Positions 12,233-22,691 of a stretch of DNA of 64,000 bases are shown piece by piece (positions within the stretch are counted from its first letter, which is position 1; every line of letters begins with the position of its first letter). The stretch is from Puccinia triticina (lineage: Eukaryota > Basidiomycota > Pucciniomycetes > Pucciniales > Pucciniaceae), in contig NC_070561.1 in NCBI RefSeq assembly GCF_026914185.1, positions 1,364,001 to 1,428,000 on the forward strand, in the 5' to 3' direction. The notes beneath the pieces are model-generated. The model was given only the letters and a program-made list of their open reading frames with translations, ran no database searches and was not told where the DNA came from. The position numbers and the translations under genes are program-made.

Positions 12233-12840
12233 AGGGAAACTAGTGGACAGATTTGTTTAATTTTTGTATCAAAAAAAAGGTGAAGGTATGGCGGTTTGAT
12301 TGAGCTAACAATCAGCCCAAAATGTCGAGCACGGAAGTTTTTGCAGCGTTTGGAATGTGACAAAGTAGGTGCCTATTGAATCCAACCAAGCAAAGATAGC
12401 AGAAATAGACGCTAATATCTCCTGAGCTATTTGTGGGCTAATGCTAATTTTGGTATTGAATGAAAGAGGGGATCCTGGCAAACGTTTCGAGCATACAATA
12501 TGACCATAATGGTGAGTATAGAGGCGCTTTTGTGGTGGATGAAGTTTGGACAAATTTTTGCTAGCAGGGAAGATGCATTTCCTAGAGAACTGCTTGGTAG
12601 CAAGCCTCATGAGAAAAATGATCCAATCCGAGTATGCGAATGGCTTCATAGTATCTGTTAGAAGGAAATTTCTTTTCGTTCATCTGCTGGCGCCGCTAAT
12701 CAAGAGGATATGAGAACAACACTCCACTTCGGGTCGTACACAGTTGAGAAATGCTGTTGAGACTTCAAGTGTGAAGGCCTCGGACTCGTTCCAAAAGAAG
12801 AAAAGGCTGGTCGCAAACTGCTCGCGTTTGAGTTAGAGCC

Positions 12841-13830
12841 TTACATGCCTCCTATATTTATAATTCCAGGTAGTCTGAAGGGAAATCCGTCGTCATTCGT
12901 CCTCCTATCGCGTCCTAGCCAGTCAACTACATCGTCATTTGCTATTCCTCCTGTATCCAACAAGTCAATCATTTCTGCACCTCCAGAGACCTTCGAGACC
13001 TTCGCGCGAATCCTGGACACTAGAAAGCACTGATTAGATGTCTTTTTCTTAACCACTGACCACCAAGATTTAGATCCCAATCTGTAGATTTCTGATATTT
13101 TCCTGTGGTTTGAAGCTGGATGGGGTGAAGAAAGTTGAATAGGTTGGTCCACTGAGTTGATTTCTTTTGGTGTTAGAGGAGTGAAGGCTGAGCCAGGGTG
13201 ATTTATGTTTGATTGAATATTGATTTTCCAGTTCTGAATGTTGGGTAGGATAATTGGTGCAACAGAATCCTGTCCAGGTGAGTCCTCTCTAGCAGTGAGT
13301 TCCAATCCAGGTTGATAAGCCAGCTCCTCAGATATGAAATTTTCCATTAATCCAGTTTCCTGTAGGGGTTTTCCAATGAAGTTGTTGTCCATGTGAGGAG
13401 GCAGGAATTTTCCATCTGTGAGGGCTGCAAACTGTTTGGTGAGAGTATCCAATTGTTGTTGCAAGGGAGTGGCTTCTGCAGGTTTGGAAGGTTTAACTAT
13501 AGAGGGAGAAGGTTTTCTGGTGGTGGCAGGTGAGTTTTCCTTGGCATTTGGGGTGTCTGTCCTATTGAGTCTCCTCCTGTTGATAACTGCTACTGATTTG
13601 ACCTTCTTAACTCCTTTAATGATGGGTTCCTGGTACCTTGGCATGGCTGGTTCTCTGTCTAAGAAGTGAGTGTTGGAACTGGTGGAGTGTGTTGAATGGT
13701 CCCTTTGGCGCTTATATCTGGGAAAATGAATTGGAATACCTAGGTCCTCTGATTCTTCTGACTGTTGATTGTTGTCCCTGTAGGATCCATAACTGGGTAT
13801 AGCAGGAGGTGCCATGCCTTGGTGATACAT
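12841..13830 (-). CDS. Gag-like or unknown protein of the LTR retrotransposon, 329 aa
   Basis: This is the only long open frame in the element's sense direction and it begins about 225 bp inside the 5' LTR, where gag is expected. It is hydrophilic, with a basic middle (KKVKSVAVINRRRLNR), a Pro/Ser-rich linker and a short predicted helix (LQQQLDTLTKQFAALTDG, about residue 125). I see no zinc knuckle or capsid signature, so gag is suggested by position only. The last 60 residues (from about 13030 downward, LVSRIRAKVSKVSGG...) may derive from the compositionally different segment that follows. Confidence 0.45.
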   Translation of the reverse strand: MYHQGMAPPAIPSYGSYRDNNQQSEESEDLGIPIHFPRYKRQRDHSTHSTSSNTHFLDREPAMPRYQEPIIKGVKKVKSVAVINRRRLNRTDTPNAKENSPATTRKPSPSIVKPSKPAEATPLQQQLDTLTKQFAALTDGKFLPPHMDNNFIGKPLQETGLMENFISEELAYQPGLELTAREDSPGQDSVAPIILPNIQNWKINIQSNINHPGSAFTPLTPKEINSVDQPIQLSSPHPASNHRKISEIYRLGSKSWWSVVKKKTSNQCFLVSRIRAKVSKVSGGAEMIDLLDTGGIANDDVVDWLGRDRRTNDDGFPFRLPGIINIGGM

Positions 13831-14040
13831 AGTTGGAATAGCTGAGTTGAATTTAAATTTAGAGGTGTTGAAAGTTGATAATAGCTGTGCTGAGAGTTTT
13901 TTTTACTGATGGTTGGAATAAATTCTAGAAGCAGGAAGTTGGCTTATAATGAAAGCATATGAGAAGTGTAGGTAAAATAGTATGTAGCTGATGGTAAAAG
14001 TGTTACTAGAGCTGAAGATATCTGAGGTATAGAAAAGCCA

Positions 14041-14056
14041 CTGTTGGGACACCACT
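14041..14056 (-). other. Candidate primer-binding site of the LTR retrotransposon
   Basis: Reading minus from the 5' LTR end, AG is followed by TGGTGTCCCAACAG. A TGG start two bases inside the LTR is the usual place for a site complementary to a tRNA 3' end. The tRNA species was not identified. Confidence 0.6.
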
Positions 14057-16017
14057 TGTGGAACTACTCAATGGGGAGAATAGAGCTTGGAAGGGAAATG
14101 GATAGCAACACTAGTAATAATGTAAGCTATGCAAGGGTGCTGATGAGGCTGCCTTCCTGACTAATGCTGAGGGGATGAGAGTAACACTAAGAAAAAGAAG
14201 AAAAGGTGTGGCTGATTTACTCTTGCTGTTTCTTCAAGAACCTGGCCCCTTGGGGCCGCAAGTTGGGTCGCGGCGAAGCCGCGTTTGGCGGTGGAGCCGC
14301 CCAATCAGTAGGAGCAGGAATTTTGCGGCGAAGCCGCCCGCTCCGTTGGAGCAGCAATTTTGCGGCGAAGCCGCGGGGCGGGGTAGAGCTGATGCTTGGC
14401 CCCTCGAGGGCTGGTGCTTGAAGAAGTTTGGGGCTGAGCTGATGCTCTGGGTTCAGACGCCAATGCGCACAAACAAATTTTGATGGCTAGGAAGGCTTAC
14501 GCTGATGCGCTGCAGCCTTAGCAGACCAGGGGCATTTTGTGGTGAAAAGAAGAGCCCTATTTAAGCTAATCAGAAAGTCCTCGCAGCTACTGTATCCCGG
14601 TCCTCCCACAGAATTGTAACATGGGGTCATCTCCGATGAAGTCATGCCACGATCAGCCCCAGGACTTTCAATCTGGGTAGTGACCGCGAGTCCGCTCATT
14701 TGCTCGCACTTAGTCACGGGCTGCCGATCCCAGCCCGGCGCTTTTCCCCAAAGGAAACACATGCACCACCTTATGCGGAATATCATTCACGAAGCGTCTG
14801 ACACCACGTAGTTTCAACTGTCCCTGGCCAGAGAGCCGGGATGAGCCCATACATTATAGACACCAGCCCTCAGAGCCAAGCGACCAAGCATGATTCTTCA
14901 CCAGCGTGCCGGTGCATACAACGCAGCTTAGCAGATAAAATCCTGCTTGGCAAGCAGGTGCTGGGTAGCTGCTCTCTGGAAAGGTGTCCTCAACGGCAAG
15001 AACATTGCCAAGGAGGAGGCTGCTCCGGCAAGCAGGTCTTTTCACTGCTTGCTGGGGAGGAATCTTTGTTGGAATCATCCCTGGCAAGCGGATCCCCACT
15101 CGCCCAGGAGGATTCCTCCTGTCCGAGGACCTTGCACCTGCTTGCTGAGAAATCTTCCTCAACAAGCAGGTACAAGTCATTGGGGGAATGGAAGAAAATC
15201 AATCCCGCCAAGTACAAAGGTGTACCTGTTTGGAAAGCCCCCCCGGAAAGCAGTTACCATTTTTAACTGCTTGGAGGAATCTTCCTTGGAATTGTGCCCA
15301 GCAGAACAATCCCCAAGTAATATGTACATGTAACCGCTTGCCCAAGATGATTCCCAGACCTTGGCAAGCAGGTGTAATTTTTATGCCCAAGAGGAAGCCT
15401 TCCGGGCAAGCAGGCAAATCCATCACAAGGTCCTGCAACATTCCACGTCAAAGGTATCAACAGGTTTGAAGCAAGGAAAAGACACAAAAATGATGGGCCC
15501 GGTATATTTTCCCACTGTCAATAAAGGCCAGAAATATTACCTTTGTCTGCTACTGTTACACTGACAAGGTATCACTAGCTTCAAAGACATGGACACAATC
15601 AACGGAGGGACCTATGACACTTACTGGAAAACAGCAGAGGTCCTCAGACTTGCATTGCTGCCAATGCTGGCACAAAACCGCAGGCTGGCAGACAGGCAAA
15701 GCCCTACATCATTTTTTCTGCATCCTACTTATCCACAGCCCACTCTCAAACCCTCAAGAATTTTTCAACCACATTGCTGTTGAGCTCTTGGATGACCTGC
15801 CGCACCAACTCCAAACAGTCTACCGGGTTGAAAACCCCTCAGATCAACTTCACATCTTGATCTGCTACTACCTACTGGCAAGGAAGCCTCAGAAGAGTGG
15901 AAAAGCTCTTGCCGGTGTTGGACTCCATACCCCCGCCGCTGGGGAGGGGGACTTATTGAAAGCACTATGCATGAAGAAGATCTCTGGTAAGCGGAGTGTG
16001 CGGACCTATTCCAAAAA

Positions 16018-17480
16018 ATGTGCCAAACCCTGAACCATAAAAAACGGATCATTGTTGAATTAGCTGTGCATTTGGCAGAAGCAAATTCTGCCAGCATGCT
16101 ATATGTGGATGAGCCCAGTGGGTGTGGCAAAACCTACACAATGAATACTATTATCCATTCCCTGAAAGCCATGTGCATCCCCGCAGTAGTGGTTTCATCC
16201 TCAGATGCTGCTTCACTCATGTCAGTCAATGGCTCCACTGTCCACTCCCGGCTCAAATTTCCAATAGTAATCTACTCAACCAGCACCTTCATGTTTGCCC
16301 TTTGATCTCAATGCGATGAGGTATTGAAAGAGGCAGGTGTGATCACATGAGACAAGGTTTCAATGCAACACTGACATGCTGTTGATGTGGTTGCAGAGAC
16401 CGCTTTCTTCAAGATCTTACGCAAGACGGCCAACCTTTTGGTGGCAAGTTAGTCATATTGGGGAGGGGGGGATTTCCAACAGACACTCTTGGTTGTGCGC
16501 AAAGGGACTATCTTTGACCTGGAGGCAGCCTTCATGATCACCTCATCTCTATGGGCCCATGTTATCAAGTTCTCCTTGACCAAGAACTTGAGGCTGAGTG
16601 GTGGTTCAGACTCTGCACTGACAGAGCTGAATGCTTCATTCTACCGCTGGCTACTGACAATTGGAAACAGTACCGGGCAGCACACATATCATACCCCCCA
16701 GACACTTGACTTTGGAGACGTATATGCAAGCCTGACTGAGACAGCTGTTCCCAATCATTTTATAACCACCGTGTACCCCAGTTCACCTCTGCAATCCTGA
16801 GATTGAGCCACCAACATCAAATACTATGGCTCACGTGTGATTTTGGTGTTGCTCAACCATCAATGATGTTTGTTCGCGGTGCCTGCCCGGGAGATTTGTT
16901 GAATTCCTCGCAATTGACGCCATGGCCACCAATATGAATGGGATCAATGAAGAGGAAGCAGTGACAGAAGAAGTCCCCCACTATATGTTCTTGATCCCCG
17001 GCCTGCCAGAATCAACCCTCCAAATCAAGTTTGCCATACTCATAATCCTGCTCCACAACCTTGACCTGGGAGCGGGACCAGACTATTGATAGATGAGATT
17101 GCCCCCGGTGGGTTCAAGTGCAGCATACTTACCAGATTGCATGTCAGCTCTATGTGCACCATCCCCAAGATCAAACTTATCCACGAAGCTAATGCCTCTA
17201 ATGGAGTATTGTTCAGTTGGTTCCAATTCCTGGTTGCAATAGCATTTGCGCTCACAATCAACAATTCCCAGGGCCAATCACTTGCGCAAAGGTCATGGTG
17301 TACCTCCCATACTCTGTTTTCAGCCATGGCCAACTGTATGTTGCCCTCTCCCAGGTAACATCCATCACGGCTCTCTCAATAGGGATTGTCACACAGCCAA
17401 CACAGCCCAATTCCAAAATCAATTTTTTTAACCTTGACGTGATCAGGAGGTGCACAACTCACCAGCACAAGCTTGAGTGA
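16018..17480 (+). pseudogene. Pif1-like Helitron helicase, decayed
   Basis: Fragments in several frames line up with the helicase of Helitron RepHel proteins. The Walker A region reads DEPSGCGKTYTMNTI (about 16108-16150). The C-terminal region reads FLVAIAFALTINNSQGQSL (about 17230-17285), and a second frame continues with VYLPYSVFSHGQLYVALSQVTS (about 17300-17370). These are the conserved 'AFAMTINKSQGQ' and 'VFSHGQLYVALSRVTS' blocks of the family. Several frameshifts and stops separate them. I could not find the Rep (HUH) nuclease motifs upstream, so the copy is non-autonomous. Confidence 0.82.
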
Positions 17481-17635
17481 ACCAGAGATCAGGATTCTTT
17501 GCACATGTATATACAATATGGGCCTTCAATGCTATGTTATACAATTTATTTCTTCGGGGGCCCAAGGATCATCCTGGAGCCAAATTGACCCCAGTTGCTC
17601 TCATCCATACCCTTACCCCTTTTCCTATCACTGAT

Positions 17636-17666
17636 CGCGCGGCGTTTGCGCCGCGTTTTCCCCTAG
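17636..17666 (+). other. Helitron 3' terminal hairpin and CTAG end
   Basis: A 7-bp GC stem with a 4-nt loop lies about 10 bp before the terminal CTAG (17663-17666). Confidence 0.85.
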
Positions 17667-18418
17667 TTTCTACTTGATCTTAGGAGCTAGTACTATGAGC
17701 TGACTACTGCCTACTGAAGGTGAGAGGGTTGGAGCAATGGTTGAAGGGGGAAAGCAATTGGAAATGATTCAATGGCAATGGGTTGATGAGAATGGGCACT
17801 ATAATTTCTGTATCTAAAATTCTCTATAAATTCTGCATAGGCTGGCTAGGGTCTCCTCTGCTGGGGTACAAGTGAGGGGGGAAGGACAGTTCTTATATCC
17901 ACTAACGCCTCCGTGGCGCTCAGTGGTGTAAGACACAACGGGGGGGGCGGCGCTCAAAGAGCTCGTGCGCCTGCGCGGCGTCTATCTGGCCGCTCCCCCC
18001 GATGCAGGTTTCTGCACCTGACACAGTTGGGACTAGGCTATGCTTGGGGCTCTACCGTACCGGGAGCCCCTGTTTGGCGGCCTAAAATGCCTACTGTGTG
18101 TGGGACCAAGGGAGGAGGAGTTTTCCCCGACGCGCCAGAGATGAGATACTCAGTCGGACCGGGAATCTCCTCCGAGCAAGGCAGAAACCTAGACTGCCAG
18201 GGAGTGGGGTTCGAGGCGCTAAGCCCATCTGCTCCGGCTCTCCGGGAGCCTGAGCCTCGGTGGCGAGAACCCCCCACTCCTGGAGTGACGGAGTAACTGT
18301 GTCCTCTTGTCCAGCCTATCTGTCCTCTGCTTGCGTGTCCTATCACACTTCTTGGTTGTATTGCACTGTTCTTGGATTGAGGAAAATTTACAGTAAAAAT
18401 TTTTGCCTTACTGATCTC

Positions 18419-20110
18419 CTAAAAAATTGGTTCCACTGTTGTGAACCACCTTATTAAGTCTTCTGGCAATAAGAGCTGTACGTTATGTTTTGGTAGGTGA
18501 CCTGATGTGATGCCTCTCAACAGGGTGTCTGCCCGATTGTCCTCTGACCGGACCCGATTCGCTACTATATCTACCTGAAGTTCGATGAGGAGGGACCTTA
18601 TCTTCTTCCATTCCTCATTAACCCAACGGTCTTTGGATTTTTTATTGTGAACCAAGTTTTCCGATGTCGTATTATCGGTCCAAACTACTAGGGTTCTTCC
18701 TTGTTTGACTCCAAGTCTTTTAAGCATCAAAAGGCCCACTCTGATTGCTACTGTTTCTAACCATGCTATGTTTCGTGCTGGTTCTGTCGCTGTCGCCCAG
18801 CCATCCGTTACCCGCAGTTGGGACCAGTTGGAGCCAATGAGCACTCCGATCCCAAATGAGGTGGATGCGTCGCCCACCCAGTTTATCTCCGTCGGTTCCG
18901 GGTCTTGTACGAGCCTCATGTTCGTGAATGATTGCAACGTGTCTAGCCAGAAGTGGAGATCTTCTACTGCGTCCGGAGGCGTGTAACGTGGGGCGGCCAG
19001 ATTTCTCCAATTCTTTAACCAGCGATAGATGGAGTTCAGGTAGCAGCTCAGCTGTGGCAGGAGGAGTGCCACATGGTTAAGTCGCCCTGCTAAGACTTTG
19101 ATATGATTATAAGATGACTGGTGATCTTTCTTCAAAAAGACTTTGATCTGTTCTATTCTTTCTGTCAGTTTCGCTTCGGGGAGTCTGACTGTTTTGTCGG
19201 ATCCATTCCATATGAATCCAATGAAATTCTGCTCTGTTTCGAATGGTGTGAATTTAGTCTCGTTTGTCTTCACTCCCAACTCATTCAATCGCGAAACTAT
19301 CTCGTCCATTGTCGTTGTAGATTCGTGAGTTTTGATGAATAAATTGTCATCTACCCAACGAAAAACCTCCAGCACATCAAATTCGTGTTTCATTAAACAT
19401 TTCCACGCGTCAGCCGGCCTCCCAAAGGAACCGCAGCCCGCCACACCACCGAAAGCTATTCTCGTATCGAGAAGTATCTTGTCGTCGAAATCCTTGATCA
19501 TCAAGTATGGCCATTGATCCGGCGCTGTGGGGATTTGGCAGTATGCCTTCTCCCAATCGAATATTGCTAATTTCACTGGTTGTTTTAACCGCCTGAAGAA
19601 ACTAGAGACTCGTCTGAAATCATCCCATGTTGTTTTGAAGTCGTCCGCTTTGACGAACGAGTTCACGGACGGTACTGAGGGATCGTTCCTTGGATAGGAT
19701 AAGTCGTTTATCGGACGGAGCGAGCCGTCTCCGTTTGTTACCGCTCCCATTGGGCTTGTTCTGAAAAAGGGAAACACTCGGTTTACCTCTTCCGGTTCGA
19801 ACGGACCGAACATCCTCTTGGTGGTTAGTTCCTTCTGGATTGATGCCTCGATCTTCTCTCTTGCTTTCAACGCGGACGAGTGGTTTGGGGGCGTATAGTG
19901 TTTAAGGTCTTTTATCCTGTGGTTTGGGATGCCTTGATGGAAACCTTGTCGAAAACCGCTGACTACGTCGCTGAACTCCTCAAGTAGGCCCGCACTCTTC
20001 AGACCGGCCTCCCATTTCCCTATGTCCATCTCACACCTTACTGTGGTTGGCCAGTTGGGTGGGCGATCTCGATTCTCGCTTTGTTTGGTTGAGCCTCTCT
20101 CTAGCGACAC
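18419..20110 (-). CDS. DIRS reverse transcriptase-RNase H, 563 aa
   Basis: An uninterrupted frame that copies element RNA into DNA. RT blocks visible in order are GSLRPINDLSYP (about residue 130), KLAIFDWEKAYCQIP with the first catalytic Asp, ARIAFGG-type VAGCGSFGRPADAW, and FRWVDDNLFIK, where VDD replaces the usual YxDD. The connection region GRLNHVALLLPQLSCYLNSIYRW is followed by RNase H with WVGDASTSFGIGV, a Glu in IAWLETVAIRVG and WTDNTTSENLVHNK, RVRSEDNRADTLLRG. The last of these is the usual ADALSRG of DIRS/Ngaro RNase H. The protein is about 50% similar to the one at 47247-49004, so the two DIRS elements belong to different lineages. The start MSLERGS is the first ATG. Confidence 0.88.
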   Translation of the reverse strand: MSLERGSTKQSENRDRPPNWPTTVRCEMDIGKWEAGLKSAGLLEEFSDVVSGFRQGFHQGIPNHRIKDLKHYTPPNHSSALKAREKIEASIQKELTTKRMFGPFEPEEVNRVFPFFRTSPMGAVTNGDGSLRPINDLSYPRNDPSVPSVNSFVKADDFKTTWDDFRRVSSFFRRLKQPVKLAIFDWEKAYCQIPTAPDQWPYLMIKDFDDKILLDTRIAFGGVAGCGSFGRPADAWKCLMKHEFDVLEVFRWVDDNLFIKTHESTTTMDEIVSRLNELGVKTNETKFTPFETEQNFIGFIWNGSDKTVRLPEAKLTERIEQIKVFLKKDHQSSYNHIKVLAGRLNHVALLLPQLSCYLNSIYRWLKNWRNLAAPRYTPPDAVEDLHFWLDTLQSFTNMRLVQDPEPTEINWVGDASTSFGIGVLIGSNWSQLRVTDGWATATEPARNIAWLETVAIRVGLLMLKRLGVKQGRTLVVWTDNTTSENLVHNKKSKDRWVNEEWKKIRSLLIELQVDIVANRVRSEDNRADTLLRGITSGHLPKHNVQLLLPEDLIRWFTTVEPIF

Positions 20111-20187
20111 TTCTACCCTTCCGGGGGGGGAACATAGGATAAACTAGGCATTGGGCTTGATTGCATGATACCGATGTTTTTTGGAGA

Positions 20188-21465
20188 TCAGAAAGGAGAA
20201 AAAAAAAAAAAAAAAAAAAATGGAAACAACATGGGTCAATCTATGATCGATTGAAAAAATAACACAACCGTACAAATCTCTCATTTTGAGGGGAAACTAA
20301 GCTCGGTGGAGGATTCTCATGTGTTTTGGCTGAACTATGCTTTAAAGAACGTTTTGGAAAAATAAAAGATGGTCCCTACTTAGGCTGGCTCTGCGACGCC
20401 GTTGGACTATTTGTGACAAGAGAAAAAAGAACCGGAAAGGAGAAAACAAAAATCATATAACCATTAGCTTGTGGCTTCGCCGTCTACTATAACGAGTGTC
20501 GTACATACACGCTAGGGTCTCTCAACACCATTTGTCCGCCATTGGGGTTTGGTGGATGACTGCTGCCACCTGCGCGTTGGTCCGCGAAGTTCCGGTCGTA
20601 GTGATTTCCTCTATAGCCGTTTCTTCCTCGGCCTTTCTGGCGATCTGATCTCTGTGTTTGCCAATTCTTCATTTGGGCAAACTTTGGAAAGGTTTGCTGA
20701 GGTATTTGAACCGGGAATTGACTCGGCATGGGGAACTGTTGGTGTAACTGATTTTGGTATTGGAAAACGTGGAATGGGGTTTGGTTTGGTTGGAAAATCT
20801 TCGGTTTTGTTTTCAACTGTCCCGACACCGGGTCGTACGCCTCTCTCGGACCTCCCGGAGCGTATGGGTTGTCGCGGAAGTTCAGCTCGTCGAATCTTCT
20901 CGCGTCGGCGTATGCTTCTTTGGCAATATCTCGTCTGAACACCGAGATATCCGGTACTCCAGCGCGCCTGTTTCTACTGACTCAATGCGCAAAGGCATTC
21001 GTCCGGAGTCTTATATCGTACCTGAGCGCGGCCATGAAGCCGTCTTTCGCTTGGATCCTGTCCGGGTTGGCTTTGTGGAGCAGGTGGCAGCAGTCATCCA
21101 CCAAACCCCAATGGCGGACAAATGGTGTTGAGAGACCCTAGCGTGTATGTACGACACTCGTTATAGTAGACGGCGAAGCCACAAGCTAATGGTTATATGA
21201 TTTTTGTTTTCTCCTTTCCGGTTCTTTTTTCTCTTGTCACAAATAGTCCAACGGCGTCGCAGAGCCAGCCTAAGTAGGGACCATCTTTTATTTTTCCAAA
21301 ACGTTCTTTAAAGCATAGTTCAGCCAAAACACATGAGAATCCTCCACCGAGCTTAGTTTCCCCTCAAAATGAGAGATTTGTACGGTTGTGTTATTTTTTC
21401 AATCGATCATAGATTGACCCATGTTGTTTCCATTTTTTTTTTTTTTTTTTTTTTCTCCTTTCTGA
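20188..21465. repeat. 386-bp near-perfect inverted repeat inside DIRS gag
   Basis: The left arm 20188-20573 and right arm 21080-21465 appear identical in inverse orientation, including a poly(A)/poly(T) run of about 24, around a 506-bp spacer. The spacer reads as gag (FMAALRYDIRLRTNAFAH, then DISVFRRDIAKEAYADARRF). The left arm holds the gag C-terminus (YRGNHYDRNFADQRAGG), so it is probably the original and the right arm a new inverted copy that replaced or interrupted upstream gag. Confidence 0.88.
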
Positions 21466-22691
21466 TGGATCAACAGCCATCCGGCAAATCTCGGGAAGTG
21501 GTAAATGTCTCTTAAGGACTCGTGGAAGCCCCTGTGATTCAAGGTACGACTGCTCCCATTCGCTCGGGTATTTTAAACCTGTGTAGCGGCTAATATAACC
21601 AAGGTAAGTTGCTTTGCGTTTTCTCTTCTGGTTCGTTACAATCATTGCTCACTCTTTATCTGTGGATCCATCTTCCGACCTCGACTTCTTTTCTGCTTGG
21701 TGGATGATGGCTGCATCCTGCCAACCCTTGTTGAAGATGGTTAAAGGTAGCGGACCTAAACTCTCGGATTGAGTGTTATTAGTTACGAGAAAAATAATTG
21801 GTTTCGATTTAGAATCTTATGGATGGCTCGCCTTTAAGTTCTTTCATGTTTCGATCGAAGAACGGAGGGAGTCCTAAACCTAAAAAGGTGTTCACGCCCT
21901 GGACCATGAAAGTCACACCTCCCTCTTGGAAGTCGTCTTCGTCCTCGGTTGGGTCTCGGGCTCTTTTCGGGGTCACCGCTACCGTCGCTGCAACCTGGTC
22001 GGACTCTGACTCCTCTGCAAGGATGTTCATGATGCGTTTGACTTCTTCGGTATTGCCCGCGGTTTGGGCTATGAGCATCTCCTTTAACAGCTGTTTCTTC
22101 GACTTCTTCTCTTCTGCTCTCGCAGTACCTGTGGAGAGTTGTCGCGGTGGATGATAATAAGGACGGAGAAGTTTCACGTGAGTCTACTACTTCTATCTAT
22201 CTATCAATCTGCAAGGGAAAGGATGGTCTACGGGATTGGGAGTGGGAGTTGTTTGGGTCAGGGGAAGCGGATTGATGTTGTTCTTGTTTGTCGATATGTC
22301 GACTAAGGGGCTATGAGTTTAAGGTCTGGTTATCTTAGGGAGGGGGGGGGTTGGAATCAATGGTGATTGTAGTAGTACGGACGGGTATGGAGTGGGGTTT
22401 GGAGTGGTAGGATGATTATTTTGAGTTTGTTTGAGCGGTCATACCTGCCTTGGTTTCTCTTAGGAGATCGGTGATCACGTCACCTTCCTGGCCTTTGTCA
22501 TCATCTTCGGACGATTCAGGGTTTGCGTTCTTCCCTCTAGCTTGTGCTTTACTGGCTACGGTAGATAAGCAAGGAGTCTTCTTGTTTGCAATCGTCCTGC
22601 TCTGGGCAGCGCCCGGCGGATTTGATGACTGGGTACCTGGCCCTGCGCCTAGGCTCGCAACTATGGCGGTCAAACTATCATCTGCAGACAT
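20487..22691 (-). pseudogene. DIRS gag-like region, interrupted
   Basis: Fragments lie in the order of the better-preserved gag at 49227-50754: 22691-22416 (MSADDSLTAIVASL...), 22177-21809 (KKQLLKEMLIAQTAGNTEE... up to VQGVNTFLGLGLPPFFDR), 21645-21466 (YTGLKYPSEWEQSYLESQ), then the spacer part with an in-frame stop, and 20942-20487 (RRFDELNFRDNPYAPGGP... ending in an Arg/Gly-rich tail). The VQGVNTF and LRYDIRLRTNAF blocks match WGVSNSH and LRYDIRIRNNAF in the other DIRS element. The inverted duplication breaks the frame. Confidence 0.6.

Larger units (their letters stand above)
9780..14056 (-). other. Internal region of the LTR retrotransposon
   Basis: From 9780 to about 11700 the plus strand is extremely rich in A/G and poor in C, with short imperfect repeats such as gtccaaagtccaaagtcc (9860-9950) and twin copies of aagatggagtccag (10590-10670). 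No pol-like protein is encoded on either strand. Between about 11820 and 12840 base composition changes to ordinary genome-like sequence with a TATA-like gtataaag at 11922 and a 54-bp tandem repeat. The gag-like frame (12841-13830) follows. Confidence 0.6.
14216..17666 (+). mobile_element. Helitron with degraded helicase
   Basis: The right end is a GC-rich hairpin (CGCGGCG TTTG CGCCGCG, 17636-17656) followed after a few bases by CTAG, the canonical Helitron terminus, and the next host base is T. The empty site read from the other LTR is ...GCTGA^TTTCTAC, so the insertion is between A and T without target duplication, as Helitrons do. Inside are remains of a Pif1-type helicase. The 5' end is less clear: it reads TTTACTCTTGC rather than beginning with TC. 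The first 200 bp contain three copies of the palindrome GCGGCGAAGCCGC. A spaced GGCAAGCAGGT motif recurs between about 14940 and 15420. Confidence 0.85.

Noticed and set aside
14841..15600. Overlapping long frames in the Helitron (for example 14841-15266)
   Set aside because: They come from the recurrent GGCAAGCAGG sequence, exist on both strands, and match no protein family I know.
17913..18215. tRNA-derived SINE at the left end of DIRS element 1 (A-box-like gtggcgctcagtggt and B-box-like ggttcgaggc)
   Set aside because: The boxes are about 290 bp apart, far more than in tRNA promoters, and the intact-LTR comparison shows this DNA belongs to the DIRS insertion.
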